Below, piece after piece: positions 11,500 to 29,518 of a DNA stretch of 64,000 nt (within the stretch, counting starts at the first letter, position 1; the number at the start of each line of letters is the position of its first letter). This stretch comes from Coffea arabica (taxonomy: Eukaryota; Streptophyta; Magnoliopsida; Gentianales; Rubiaceae). Both the position numbers and the translations under genes were made by a program. The notes under the pieces were generated by a model. That model did not search any database, was not told the origin of the DNA, and saw nothing but the letters and a program-made list of their open reading frames with translations. The stretch is taken from NCBI RefSeq assembly GCF_036785885.1, contig NC_092326.1, positions 39,084,287 to 39,148,286 of the forward strand. The letters are read 5' to 3'.

Positions 11500-12792
11500 G
11501 ATCTTTAAACTCTTAATTCCTTTTTTTTTTTTTTGCAGATTTTCTGTTTATCTTAATTCTTAAAATGTAACGAGCTGATTTCAAAATTTGATTATAGGCT
11601 ATATTCTTATCATTTCAAAATTTAAATTATTTCCAAACTCTAAATTCCTTTTTTTTAATAGATTTTCTATTTATTTTGATTCCTAAAATGTAATGAATTG
11701 ATTTCAAAATCTTGCTGCTAAACTATATTCTCATCATTTCAAAATTTAAATTATTTCTAAACTCTCAATTCCTTTTTTTTTTTGTAGATTTTTCTATTTA
11801 TTTTGATTCCCAAAATTTAATGAGTTGATTTCAAAAGCTTGATTGTAGTCTATATTCTCATCATACAAAACTTAAATTATTTCCAAACTCTCAGTTTCTT
11901 TTTTGTAGATTGTCTATTTATTTTAATTCCTAAAATGTAATGCATTGATTTCAAAGTATTGATTGTAAATATATTCTCATCATTTCAAAATTTAAATTCT
12001 TCCCAAGCTCTCAATTCCTTTTTTTTTATAGATTTTTTTATTTATTTTAATTCCTAAAATGTAATGAGTTAATTTCAAAATCTTGATTGTAGACTATATT
12101 CTCATCATTTCTAAATTTAAATTATTTCAAATCTTAACACCTTGATGATACGCATGACTTTAAATTTTGAGAGAAAAAAAGGAGTTTTTTGATCCACATA
12201 TATTTTTGGCTATGTATTATATAATCTAAATTACTATTGTGAGTTCTTTTTTCTTTATCTCCAAGATATACTTTGGTTTCTCTATTTATTATTTGTGTTT
12301 TCCAATTATGAGATTATTTAGACAAATGTTGGATTTTACATATTACATTTCCATCTCTATACATTTTAAACTAATAGATATCTCAGGTTCGAACCTTCCA
12401 CTCACACTAAGAGAAAAGTACGTGAAATAATAATAATTAAAAATGAAACAACATTTTTAAACTATTATGATTGAAAGTAACTTAACCAATTATTAGGTTA
12501 AAAATCACTAATAAATTTAGTAAATGAAATAAAAATTGTACAATTTTTTGATTTTGCAATTGGAAGGAACATATGCAATATCCATTCAAAATAAAAATGT
12601 AATGAACCAATGGTCTAAATTTGGTTGCACAAAAAATAGATTGTACCTTTTACCATTTTTATCTAAAAAGGTTATTTGTGATAGAGAATAGTAAAAAAAA
12701 AAAAAGAGTTTTTCACTAAAAGAAGAATGTAATTCTTATTTTGATGTCAAGTGAAATACCAATACAAGATTATAAATAGTATTTTTTCTTAA
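11500..12792. repeat. 1.3-kb higher-order tandem unit R1 (five 122-bp monomers plus unique tail)
   Basis: The unit opens with five head-to-tail monomers of about 120-128 bp, starting near 11510, 11634, 11758, 11886 and 12006. Each runs from CTCAATTCC plus poly-T and an AG, through AATTCCTAAAATGTAATGAG, to ATTCTCATCATTTCAAAATTTAAATT. A tail of about 660 bp without internal repeats follows, and then the whole unit recurs as R2. No coding function is visible; a 63-residue open frame near 12239 is in the tail. Confidence 0.9.
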
Positions 12793-14089
12793 GATCTTTA
12801 AACTATTAATTCCTTTTTTTTTTTGTAGATTTTCTATTTATCTTAATTCTTAAAATGTAATGAGCTGATTTCAAATTTTGATTATAGGCTATATTCTTAT
12901 CATTTCAAAATTTAAATTATTTCCAAACTCTAAATTCCTTTTTTTTTTTATAGATTTTCTATTTATTTTGATTCCTAAAATGTAATGAATTGATTTCAAA
13001 ATCTTACTACTAGACTATACTCTCATCATTTCAAAATTTAAATTATTTCCAAACTCTCGATTCCTTTTTTGTAGATTTTCTATTTATTTTGCTTTCCAAA
13101 ATTTAATGAGTTGATTTCAAAATCTTGATTGTAGTCTATATTCTCATCATTTCAAAACTTAAATTATTTCCAAACTCTCAGTTCCTTTTTTGTAGATTGT
13201 CTATTTATTTTAATTCCTAAATTGTAATGGATTGATTTCAAAGTCTTGATTGTAAACTATATTCTCATCATTTCAAAATTTAAATTCTTCCCAAGCTCTC
13301 AATTCCCTTTTTATAGATTTTTTCATTTATTTTAATTCCTAAAATGTAATGAGTTAATTTCAAAATCTTGATTGGAGACTATATTCTCATCATTTCTAAA
13401 TTTAAATTATTTCAAATCTTAACACCTTGATGATACACATGACTTTAACATTTGAGAGAAAAAAAGGAGTTTTTTGATCCACATATATTTTTGGTTATGT
13501 ATTATACTAATCTAAATTACTTTTGTGAGTTCTTTTTTCTTTATCTCGAAGATATACTTTGGTTTCTCTATTTATTATTTGTGTTTTCCAATATGAGATT
13601 ATTTAGACAAATCTTGGATTTTACATATTACATTTCCATCTCTATACATTTTAAACTAATAGAGATCTCGGGTTCGAACCATCCACTCACACTAAGAGAA
13701 AAGTACGTGAAATAATAATAATTAAAAATGAAACAACATTTTAAACTATTATGATTGAAAATAACTTAACCAATTATTAGGTTAAAAATCACCAATAAAT
13801 TTAGTAAATGAAATAAAAATTGTACAATTTTTTGATTTTGCAATTGGAAGAAACACATGCAATATCCATTCAAAATACGAATGTAAAAATGTAATGAACC
13901 AATGGCCTAAATTTGGTTGCACCAAAAATAGATTGAACCTTTTACTATTTTTATCTAAACAGGTTATTCGTGATAGAGAATAGTAAACAAAAAAAAAAAG
14001 AGTTTTTCACTAAAAGGAGAATGTAATTCTTATTCTTATGTCAAGTGAAATACCAATACAAGATTATAAATAGTATTTTTTCTTAAGAA
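12793..14089. repeat. 1.3-kb higher-order tandem unit R2
   Basis: This is a near-identical direct copy of R1. The five monomers correspond one to one by their private differences, and the tail is the same with a few substitutions and short indels. The period is about 1293 bp. Because monomers match best between R1 and R2 rather than within a unit, the monomers diverged first and the 1.3-kb unit duplicated later. Confidence 0.9.
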
Positions 14090-15000
14090 TTTGTGGCAAT
14101 CTTGAAGTTTATCTATGTAATTAGTTTTGATAAATTTTAGGGATGGGAAGGGCATGGAAAGGGGGGGAGAGACTAAAAAAAAGTTGCAATAAATTTAATT
14201 TGTATACATTATAGTGCATTGATGACACATATATTTTTTATGAAAATTTAACTATAAACATACTTTTATCAATTTTGCTAGGTACTGTGCATGCTTCTAT
14301 TTGTCATACTTTATACCTTGATTAAGAAGTTTACTCACCTCTATTCACCAAATGTTCTATTTCTTAAGTTGCTTATAATTAAAAGCATTACATTATTGGT
14401 TTACAAATATGAGGCCCGGTTGAAAATTTAAAAATCATGGACTATCAAATATTTTTAGGCTAAATAAACAAACAAAAATTTTGAAATTTTAAAATTAAAA
14501 TTATATAAAATAGAACCTTGATAGTTATTTTTATTCCTCTTGAAAGAAATCTGATATTGTATGAATTTTATGCCAAATGTAATGGATATGATGATTAAGA
14601 AATGAATTTAACATTTTGGCAAATACTTTTTGAATTTTCTGAATGCTGGACATGATGGTTGAGAAGTGAATTGGCATTTAGCAAATATAATTTGGTTTTA
14701 GATCAATTACAATTTAATATGACATGTTTTATGTGTTATACCACTTTTTTTTTTTTTTTTGGTAATGCATGTTTATACTAGATAGACAGTAGCCAAAAAT
14801 TATTTTTTGTTTTAAATTTTTTTCAGCAAGGAAAGTATGGGATTTATAAAGGCAGAATCAGGAAGGGGTAGCTAAAATTTGTTTGACATTTCATAGGTCA
14901 AACTATTGTTTATTAAATTTTTGTGTGTTATATATCCCCAAACTATAGCACGGGTTTTCAAACTAATACACAATAAGGTACAACTTTGTTTCAACCAACG
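14090..15000. other. gene-free spacer inside the repeat district
   Basis: AT-rich sequence separates R2 from block A copy 2. I see no gene, RNA or bounded element. Confidence 0.55.
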
Positions 15001-15014
15001 TTACACCATTCAAT

Positions 15015-15395
15015 ACAATTGTTGGAGCTTCACTATCTTTCGTTTCAAATTATTTGTCTCATCTTGAGATTTCTACCTTTTAAAAATAGTGATTTGATGG
15101 TGATATCAATGAATTTATTTTCAATGTCATCTGTAATTTTGACTTTACTAAAATGATAATTATTTTAATACATTCTACACTGAAAAGTATGATACTTTCC
15201 ACGAGACGGAAGGAAGGAAAATAGTAATTATTGTTTAGTCACATAACCATCCAAAGGAGATGAACAGGGAGATACAGCAGCTGCTGCTAAGTCCTAAGCT
15301 AATCTATGTTCTATAGCACAGCAAGTGGCAACCTTGCAGACTCATGCATTGCCAGCACAACCCTCCATGCAGCAATTAAACCTCATCCTAATAGT
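15015..15395. repeat. segmental duplication block A, copy 2 (CpG-depleted, no MITE)
   Basis: This matches 10685-10826 and 11240-11430 but lacks the intervening palindromic MITE. In the first segment, copy 1 has seven CpG sites and this copy keeps one. In the last ~87 bp, copy 1 has six and this copy none, mostly through C-to-T or G-to-A changes. That is the signature of methylated-cytosine deamination. Confidence 0.8.
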
Positions 15396-15835
15396 TATTG
15401 CAAATATCTGCCAAAGTTGAATACATAAAACAATTACTAGGGGATAAATCTTGAAGTTTTTATATATTTTATTTTTGAAAGGACTGGACTAAATTCACAC
15501 ATTTCGTAGAAGAACAACTTATACTATAATAAGTATTAAACTAGTTACAATACTTAAAAATTTTTACTAATAAAGGGTGTGAATTGAACGTCTGAATTTC
15601 TAAGTCCTTGAACTTATGTAGACGTATTAAATTTTGCCAAACACAAAAGAATGAAAGGTAAGTTGCACTAAAAACCTCCATTGGTATCCCTTTTCTCCAT
15701 TCATCGTATATTTTGTGGATTGATTTTCCTGAGAAATTGATTGTAGCAAAACGTATGGTTGTAATATCATTGTCACACTCACCATCACAATGTAATTAAG
15801 AGCAAAATACAAGAAAATCGGTTACTTGAAAATCA

Positions 15836-16032
15836 TGTCATTGTCGAATATCAAGAAGACAGTTTTACTTTTATAGTTTTATTTCGAAGACTAGTAAAAA
15901 GATTTTGGTATCTATATATGGAAGTAAATGTAACTTGTCATTGTCGAATATCAAGACAGTTTTACTTTTATAGTTTTATTTCGAAGACTAGTAAAAAGAT
16001 TTTTGTATCTATACATGAAAGTAAATGTAAAT
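15836..16032. repeat. 100-bp tandem duplication
   Basis: A unit beginning TGTCATTGTCGAATATCAAG is repeated head to tail at 15836 and 15936. The second copy lacks three bases and has a few substitutions. It is noncoding and looks recent. Confidence 0.9.
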
Positions 16033-16040
16033 ATCACCCT

Positions 16041-16178
16041 TGTTTGGACAGCCATTTTTCGTGGGAAAATTACGTCGTTTTCCGTGATCACATTTCTCAA
16101 TTATCTTTTTTCCTCACATACATCAAATCACTACAGTAATTTTTCTAAAAAAATCCTAGAAAATGCAATCTAAACAAA
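16041..16178. mobile_element. MITE, GTTTGGATTG-type family
   Basis: The left end TTGTTTGGACAG and right end GCAATCTAAACAAA are imperfect inverted repeats. The interior CACATACATCAAATCACTAC is shared with copies at 28298-28433 and 34523-34622. It lies about 0.8 kb upstream of the MCM6 start codon. Confidence 0.65.
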
Positions 16179-16454
16179 ATTTTATGCTGCAAAATATGAC
16201 TATGATTTGAAGCGACATCAGAAAATATGAACCATTTTTTGACGTTGAATCATGTGTAATTGCTATTTAGTCTTAAAGCAGGGTGCTACACAAATAATTT
16301 CTTGTGTTCATATGTGTGTGTGTATATATATATTAGCCAAGCAAAATCTCATAAATTCTATGACAGAGAAAAACACATTTTGTTAAAAAATTTTAAAATC
16401 CTGTAAGGCTATGTAAGAAATTCACAAGTAAGATATTCCTACACTTATTTCTCA

Positions 16455-16543
16455 GGAGGAGAGGATTGGATTGGGTTGTAAAATAGAATAGATTATAAGT
16501 AAGAAGTCTTGGATTTCAAGACCTCATATTTATCGGAAAAAAA
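16455..16543 (+). mobile_element. short SINE-like insertion
   Basis: About 89 bp ending in a short A run is flanked by the 10-bp direct repeat TTATTTCTCA (16445-16454 and 16544-16553). It contains TCTTGGATTTCAAGACC, resembling the B-box region of the elements at 39.3 kb and 61.5 kb. Its A box is weak, so it may be a truncated copy. It lies about 300 bp upstream of the MCM6 start codon. Confidence 0.45.
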
Positions 16544-16684
16544 TTATTTCTCAAAAAAAAAAAAAACATTGATAATCAATAATGTCAATCTGAAAGCCCA
16601 AGTCCAACCTCTCTTCAGCCCATGGTATGCCCAAGATTATGACTAACGCCTGCCCCGCAGTCCACACTGATACAGTAATCAATT

Positions 16685-16726
16685 GGCGGGAAATCCCCAC
16701 ATTCCCTCCTCTTCTTCCCGCCAAAA
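16685..16726. promoter_or_regulatory. two candidate E2F sites in the MCM6 promoter
   Basis: GGCGGGAAA (16685-16693, reverse complement TTTCCCGCC) and TTCCCGCCAAAA (16715-16726, reverse complement containing TTTGGCGG) fit the plant E2F consensus TTTSSCGC/WTTSSCSS. They lie 125-165 bp upstream of the MCM6 start codon. MCM genes are classic E2F targets activated at G1/S, so this placement is strong circumstantial support. Confidence 0.75.
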
Positions 16727-16850
16727 TCAACCGACAATTCCATTGATCCCTTCCCAGTTGCACACCAACCCGCCCCTCCTCGTCTTCCAAAAAGCCGGCC
16801 GAAACAGCCTCTCCTTGGGAAGCCGTCGCTGTCGACCCGGCATATACGAG

Positions 16851-22972
<6,122 letters not shown>

Positions 22973-22979
22973 TAGGAGG

Positions 22980-23130
22980 CATTTTGCCGGCGTGTAAAGT
23001 TGGACTAGTGCAACCCGGACCATTAACTCTCGAGCTGCCTGCGCCAAGATTGTGATTATGGGTATGACTCTCTCGCAAAGGATTTGACCTCCCAACCTCC
23101 TAGCCTCATTGAGGTGCTTGTAAACCATTA
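22980..23130 (-). mobile_element. possible SINE in the MCM6 3' flank
   Basis: On the minus strand the sequence reads AATGAGGCTAGGAGGTTGG followed by GGTCAAATCCTTT, loosely like SINE A and B boxes. No poly-A tail or target duplication is clear, so the call is weak. If real, it sits in or just after the MCM6 3' untranslated region. Confidence 0.25.
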
Positions 23131-25258
23131 AAAAGGTTGGAAAAAGAGGATGGATCGGGATTGGTTAGGAGTTGTTAAAATTATTTTTTATTGTATGCCA
23201 TTTTTATTAGTAGGCTGAGGCATTTTATTGTATGACATTTAATCAGAGTAAAGAGTTTGCAAGAAGCAGCAATGTCACTTTCTGTAGAAAATAAACTTCA
23301 AATTTTTTTTCTTTCTAGGTTCAGGAAGAAAAGTTTGTTTTTACATTAGGATACCCTTTGTTTTCTCTACATTTTTATTTTTATTGGATGATCATGTACT
23401 ACTTCATGCTCAACTCTCCGATACTCTGCCTTTCAATCCAACTGTTCTGTTGATTACCCCGCAACTTCCTTTGAGCTAAGCTCGCTGTAATGTAACTTAA
23501 ATTGTGAGAATCGAGTTTCTTTTTTTCTTTTTTTTTCTTTCTTTCTCCTTTGTCTAGTTCAAGAAAGGAAAGGGCAAAAAAAGGATCTGAATCTCAGAGC
23601 AACTGATCAGATCAAAATAGCATTATGGGAGCGTAGATCCTTTTGTTGTACGATGGCGAACTGAATTAAGAGTTCGGTTTGTAGAACTACTTTTACAGCA
23701 GATTTATTTTTCTTATTTTGACTGTAATAGTTGGGTATTACTGTGATAAGGCGTAACCGATTTTTTATTCCGTTTTTTATGTCACTCTCTGTTCCAATTT
23801 TTATTATATTGCTACGAGTTGGGTACATTTCCTTTCTTTTACACTAGACTATTAGTGGGTAAAAAGTTAATCGAAAACTTTATGTAATTAAAAAGAGAAA
23901 ATTTATATTTTCCTCCACTCTAATTATTTATCAAACTCCAATTTAGTATTTATTCTCAACTTATCTTAATTCAGCAAACCGAAATAAATCGGATCTAAAG
24001 GATTCAATAATGACTTTGCGGTAGGATGGTTAGGTATGGGATGTCAAGAAATGGCCAGCCAGCTTGAGATAGGTTGAACTTCTTTTTGGGCTTTATTTTT
24101 TTTTAAGGAATTGAGGTGAAAGATTGAAAATCACTTTCATTTCCAAGAAGACAACAAAGGGGCCATCATCCATCAATTAGTAATCCTTTTCCCAGACAAT
24201 TCCCCACTCTAAAGCCAAATACCTTTTTTTTTGGTTATTATCAATTGTTAGAGAAGGAAGATAGACGAGGACACCATGATACATGTATCTATAAATATGC
24301 GAGATAATTTCATCCCAACCAGTTGTTTAAGATGACTATGATTTTTTTGTGGGATACCCTCAGCCAATCCATCCTTGTCCATACATGGAGCTTATTGTTT
24401 AAGATGACTACTATTGATTTTTGTGGGATTCCCTCAACCAATCCATCCTTGTCCATACATGAAACCTATTGACAAGATAGCACAAAACTGATGACAATTT
24501 CTCCATCAAATAAACAGTTTGCCAAGCTTGAATGTTTAAGAGGAAATCAAGCTGCGTTTTATATTTGTGTCCAGGCATTTTAGTTTGATTTTATCAGCAC
24601 AAGTCTCCTTTCACTTTCGATGTCATCCTAGCTTGGATACAGACCATCTTTAGCCCCTTGTCCATTTGTGTTACCAATAAAAATAAATAAATAAATTTCG
24701 CCTGAAAATTCTGGATGCAGACGAAGCAAAGATTAGTGCAATGAGATCTTGAAAAATGGTTTGGAGTTTAGTAAAGATCGCCTCTAATGGAACTTTGATC
24801 TTTTTGAAATCTTCATGATTTTAATCTTTAAGCTCTAGTGGCAAAGGTCTATCTATATACAGCGGGTCTTCTCAAAACAAAAAAGTTCCTTGACAACTCG
24901 GTGGGGCTGAGAGAGGATAATTAATCTAAAGGGTCTTTACACATATTCAAAACAACTAGGTCAAGGAAGAGAATTTTTTTTTTTCCAAACAAACAAAAAC
25001 TCCAATTGACCAGCTCTATTCTAAAGCAGCTTTTCAATCCAATTATACACTCGATCGATTAAGTCATTGATGGGGTATTAGATAGGGACTTATACTGTTG
25101 AATTACTACCAGGGTTGATCTGATAGGGTTTGATAATAGCTGTATAATATTTTACACCCATATCCAGTTTTAATACACGATGTACATTTTGGTATGACGT
25201 ATTTTTAAGCATTTGCATGGAGATGGAGGAGACAATTCTATAAAAATTTAAAAGTACA
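23130..25258. other. gene-free intergenic region
   Basis: This holds the presumed 3' end of the MCM6 transcript and AT-rich spacer. A 72-bp tandem duplication near 24.3 kb is the only defined structure. Confidence 0.55.
24323..24470. repeat. 72-bp tandem duplication
   Basis: Two head-to-tail copies begin TTGTTTAAGATGACTA at 24323 and 24395 and share CCAATCCATCCTTGTCCATA, with few differences. Noncoding. Confidence 0.9.
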
Positions 25259-25267
25259 TACATTTAA

Positions 25268-26682
25268 GGGATAATTTCAGAAACCTCCCCTGAGGTTTCT
25301 GACAATTTCACTGACCTCCCCTGAGGTTTCCGCAATTACACTAACCTCCCTTGAGGTTTCTGATTTTGTAACAAAATCAGCCCATGACCACAAAAGTAAA
25401 CATAAAAAAGTGTTTTCAGGAAAGAGAGGAAATTTTGTTCCCATAAATGCCCTTAAGGTAGGTGTACAAGTTATATTAGTGAATTAATGAAAACTAATAA
25501 AAATCAGAAATAAATAAGAAAAAGTGAGGGGATGGGTATGGGAATCATAAAATTTTACTTATGGATATAAACAATTGGGTAACGCAACCGACCCAATTAA
25601 CTCATTTACCACCACTCAGGTCATTTCACAAATACATTCATCAGACAAAGCTTTCCTCTTGTCACAAAAATTCAAAGCAATGTGGTACATGTTCACAAGC
25701 AAGCAGGTTAAAATCCCGCCTGCATAATAACGTTGAAACCCGCAAGCAGGATTCTGTGTTTTTTCTATTTCAAGGTTAGCTCGCATGCGGGTTAATGTTA
25801 TATTTGAGCGCGAGAAGAAAAAATTGGTAATTAGGCTCTTTGGGCATTATAAGTAAATATTTAAATTAATGGCAGTTTTATTACACCAATATTATTGTAT
25901 TATCATTATTATGATTATTGTATTATTTCTTATGCAAATATAACATTTAATTATTTAAATTTGATTTTATTTTTACAATTTATAAAAATTTTATCACTTA
26001 TATAATATTTTTAAAACCCTAATACATCTAAATTTGATTTTATTTTTCAAATTTATAAGATTTTTATTTAAAAAAATGGGATACGGATAAGATATCCGCT
26101 TGGTTCGATTTGCATAGGTGCATATGAGAATATCCGAATACTCTTTAAACCCGCATGCGGGTTTAAGGAGATTATGGCAACTCTCTGACACACTAGTTAC
26201 CCGTCCAACTTGTGTGTATTAAAATATATTTAAATATTATATTTCATATTTTTGTTATTTAGAGTTTAACAAAACATTAATATTGGGTAGATTTGAGGGA
26301 TATGCATAATTTTGCATATTTGTAGGAATATTAGAAAATGGAAAATTTGGGTAAATTCCCAAATTTTGGAGATAAGGTGTAATCCAAGAACTAAAACAGT
26401 CATTTATAAAACCTTAACAGTAATAAGGTGCAAACCAAAACTGCAATCCAAGAGTAATATCATTACAAATTTCATAACCATACATTAAATAAATAGAAAT
26501 GCAATCCAATACTATCCAAAACACCATCTGCCTTATCATATTTTAGTCCTATAATAACACAAAATGTCTTGGGTATAATAGTAATTTTGCATTACATGAT
26601 GTCAGCAATTGGGTCCCAAGTTCTGCCAGGGGAGGTCAGTGAAATTGTCAGAAACCTCAGGGGAGGTTTCTGAAATTATCCC
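25268..26682. mobile_element. non-autonomous Mutator-like element with 9-bp target duplication
   Basis: The 1415-bp element starts GGGATAATTTCAGAAACCTC and ends with the reverse complement GAGGTTTCTGAAATTATCCC. It is flanked by perfect 9-bp duplications TACATTTAA (25259-25267 and 26683-26691), the length typical of Mutator-like transposons. The termini carry a repeated palindromic core AACCTCCCCTGAGGTT: three versions on the left, and one plus a partial version on the right. The interior has no transposase; a 72-residue open frame at 25561 has no motif. The element is therefore non-autonomous. Confidence 0.88.
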
Positions 26683-26892
26683 TACATTTAATGATAATCC
26701 TCTTGGTACCACTAAACATGTTAATGTCATCACTATTTAACCCAAAATAAAGAAGAAATTCACAATACAATACAGTATTATTATAGATGAAGCAGGGATG
26801 GCTTTAATGGGCAAACCCTAAACCCAAAATTTCTGATTAGATTTTTTTAAACTTTTAGCTACAATGTAACAAAGGTTTTGCCTGCTTCCCAT

Positions 26893-27628
26893 TAAGGGTA
26901 GGCGCGGGTCGGGTACCCATCCATTCACCATTTGGTTGACTCGACCCGCACCTTACGGGTCAGCCATTTTCTGACCCTTACCCGCCCCGCATATCAGCGG
27001 GTACTCTATAACGGGTATCCATTGAGATAGGGTCGGATCAGCGAGTATCCGCCCCTCCCCGTTTATCATTTAATTTAAAAAAAATGATTTAAACCAATTT
27101 AATTTTATATTTTACACATTCATCTAAGATTTAATAATTTTTTTTTCTAAAAAAAGGTTTCCCACCAAAAAGCAAGCATATGAAGAGAATATAAGATAAA
27201 GGAAAAAAAAATAAAAGAATTCAAAATCAATAAAAGTTTGAAATAAGTAGCGCAATTTTTAATATATATGTTCCACATTAATTAAACTTTTTTCTATGAA
27301 ATATAAGATCATGGCCTTTACAAATGAATCTTATAAATAAACTATAGTTTCTCATATTTGTAATGCAATTTGTTCAATAAAATTACTTATTTAGTTCTAA
27401 CTTATTATTTTATAGTGTGTGTATAAAAATAAAAAATATATATATGCGGGGCGGATCGGGTACCCGCGAGTTTTTAATTATGTGACCCTAACCCGCCCCA
27501 CATCTTAGCGGATACCCGACCCTCTTTTGACCAGATCAAATAATAAAAATTGGATATCCTAATTTTCGGATCGGATCGAATCGGATATGACGAGTTTTCG
27601 GGTCAGCGAATATTTTTGCCCACCCCTA
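26893..27628. mobile_element. non-autonomous hAT-like element with 8-bp target duplication
   Basis: The 736-bp element starts TAAGGGTAGGC and ends GCCCACCCCTA. It is flanked by the exact 8-bp duplication CTTCCCAT (26885-26892 and 27629-27636). G/C-rich subterminal regions rich in GGGTACCCG and GGATACCC motifs flank an AT-rich centre. The 8-bp duplication and TAGGG-type ends fit the hAT superfamily. No transposase is encoded. Confidence 0.85.
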
Positions 27629-28297
27629 CTTCCCATAAGATATTATAGAACTGCAAAGCTACCCTCTAAAGTACACTTCTGTGAGCTCTCCCCGAATATG
27701 ATTTTATTAATGCCTATATTAGCAAGTTTCTTTCTTTTGGTCGGAAGAGGAGCTGCATATAATGATATTAAACATGTGCAAAAGGTATTCTTTTTTTGGT
27801 CCCCATACAAGGATTTAAAAGGGAAAAAAAAAAAGAGAGTCCATGTTACTATTTCCTAAAAGGTATGAAACAGATGGAAAGTAAAACTATTTCAACCATA
27901 AAACAACTCGAGAAATTACCTTCTGCACATTATTGTAGCCAAACTTATTGAAGGAAAAATGAAAAGGTGGTATAGATTGTCATAAGAAACATATAAACCT
28001 TGCTAGTTAGGCTACACTAATCAGGCACATCGTTTGACTAAATTTCTTTGCATATCACCTAACTTTTTTTTTTTCCTTTTTTTTTTGGGGATAAACTTGA
28101 TTGACTTTCGTTCCAATTTGACCTAATCATATTGTTCATTGAAAAGTGAAGTTTCTGTGCAAATTCCTTGTAAGGAAAATAATTCTTTCACAATAATATG
28201 AATTATAGTTGGTCAATATCTTGTTGATGCAATCTAATGTTTAACAAAGTTGGATTTAATAGGAGTTCTTGAGAAACTGGCAGACAGGCACTCTAAT

Positions 28298-28433
28298 GTT
28301 TGGATTGTGATTTTTGGTAGAAAATTTTTTATGTTTTTCATGAACAAAATTTTCAATCACCTTTTTACCTCATATACATCAAATCGTTACAGTACATTTT
28401 TCCACCAAAACTCCTAAAAATTGCAATCCAAAC
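28298..28433. mobile_element. 136-bp MITE with GTTTGGATTG ends
   Basis: The ends GTTTGGATTG and CAATCCAAAC are exact inverted repeats. The interior ACCTCATATACATCAAATCG relates it to the copies at 16041-16178 and 34523-34622. Confidence 0.8.
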
Positions 28434-29518
28434 GGGTGAATTTCATGCATTTCCTTGTTACTTTCTATTCTAGTAGCTGTCTTGATGATTATAGCTATAT
28501 TTGTTGATTAAGCATCCTAATTCTAATGGCCAAAACTACTTGATGGATTCAAATGCAACTTTATATAAGCCAATTAGCACAAGAACTGGAATTTTGTGTA
28601 CCAAACTATTGTACTTCACTTTTGATTGTCACCAATTCAATGAAACACATTTGGGATTTGACCTTTTCAGATAAGCAAGCAAAACTTGTCAGTAGTCACC
28701 AATCAAGTTTATCTAAGACTGTCATTTAATCTTGAAACTAAATTGAGAACAAGCAACGCCATATTTGAAGAATTAAATTCGAGTCATAGTTACTGTTTAG
28801 AGAAAAAAAAAAAGAGAATATAATGTCATAGTTTCCAACTTCAAGAAAATGTTTCCATCCATTTTAGTACTAATAGATAGAGAAGGCACATTCAAATATG
28901 ACAAGTAATTAATTAGTGGACTGGCAGACCAAGAGTACTCTGCTCCATTCATGTGTCAATGAACAAAGCTCATTAATTTTTTTTTTTTTTGTTATTATTT
29001 GCAAATGTCTTTTCCTTGCTTGGACTAAAGCTGGCCTCAACAAAAAAATTACTATGCAAAACCTTTTTCTTTGAATCAATTAAACACATAAATCCAAGTT
29101 GTTGTCAACCACTAATCTGACAGAACAGAAAATCAAATATTCCCAGAGCCCTTTAAATTTGGGGTATCCTTGTACACACTGCTGCTTCCTCAACCCTAAA
29201 CCCCACATATTAACAAATCCATGTTCCTTGTCTCCAACTCCTGTGTTTTGTCCAAACCAACACGTACTCAAAATTATTATCAGCCCATGTGACTTACACG
29301 CTATAACTCGAATGATTAACAAGATTCATCTTTTGAATATAAATGAAATCATATTTCATTAAGACTAATTTGTCTCATTATTCCCACTGTTGATTATGAA
29401 AAATGAATAATGAGATTTGCTGTACAATTTACAGTAGTGTTGGCTAATATGGAAAAACAAGTTTTCAATACCACCAAACAAGAATTACTTTACTTCCATC
29501 CAAAAGAAAAAAGAAAAA

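Noticed and set aside
12386-13685. GGTTCGAACC motifs resembling a tRNA B box in R1 and R2
   Set aside because: No A box, no cloverleaf and no poly-A tail go with them; they are part of the duplicated tail sequence.
13452-13715. 87-residue open frame in the repeat unit
   Set aside because: The counterpart in R1 is shifted and shorter, and neither has a motif; the frames come from AT-rich repeat DNA.
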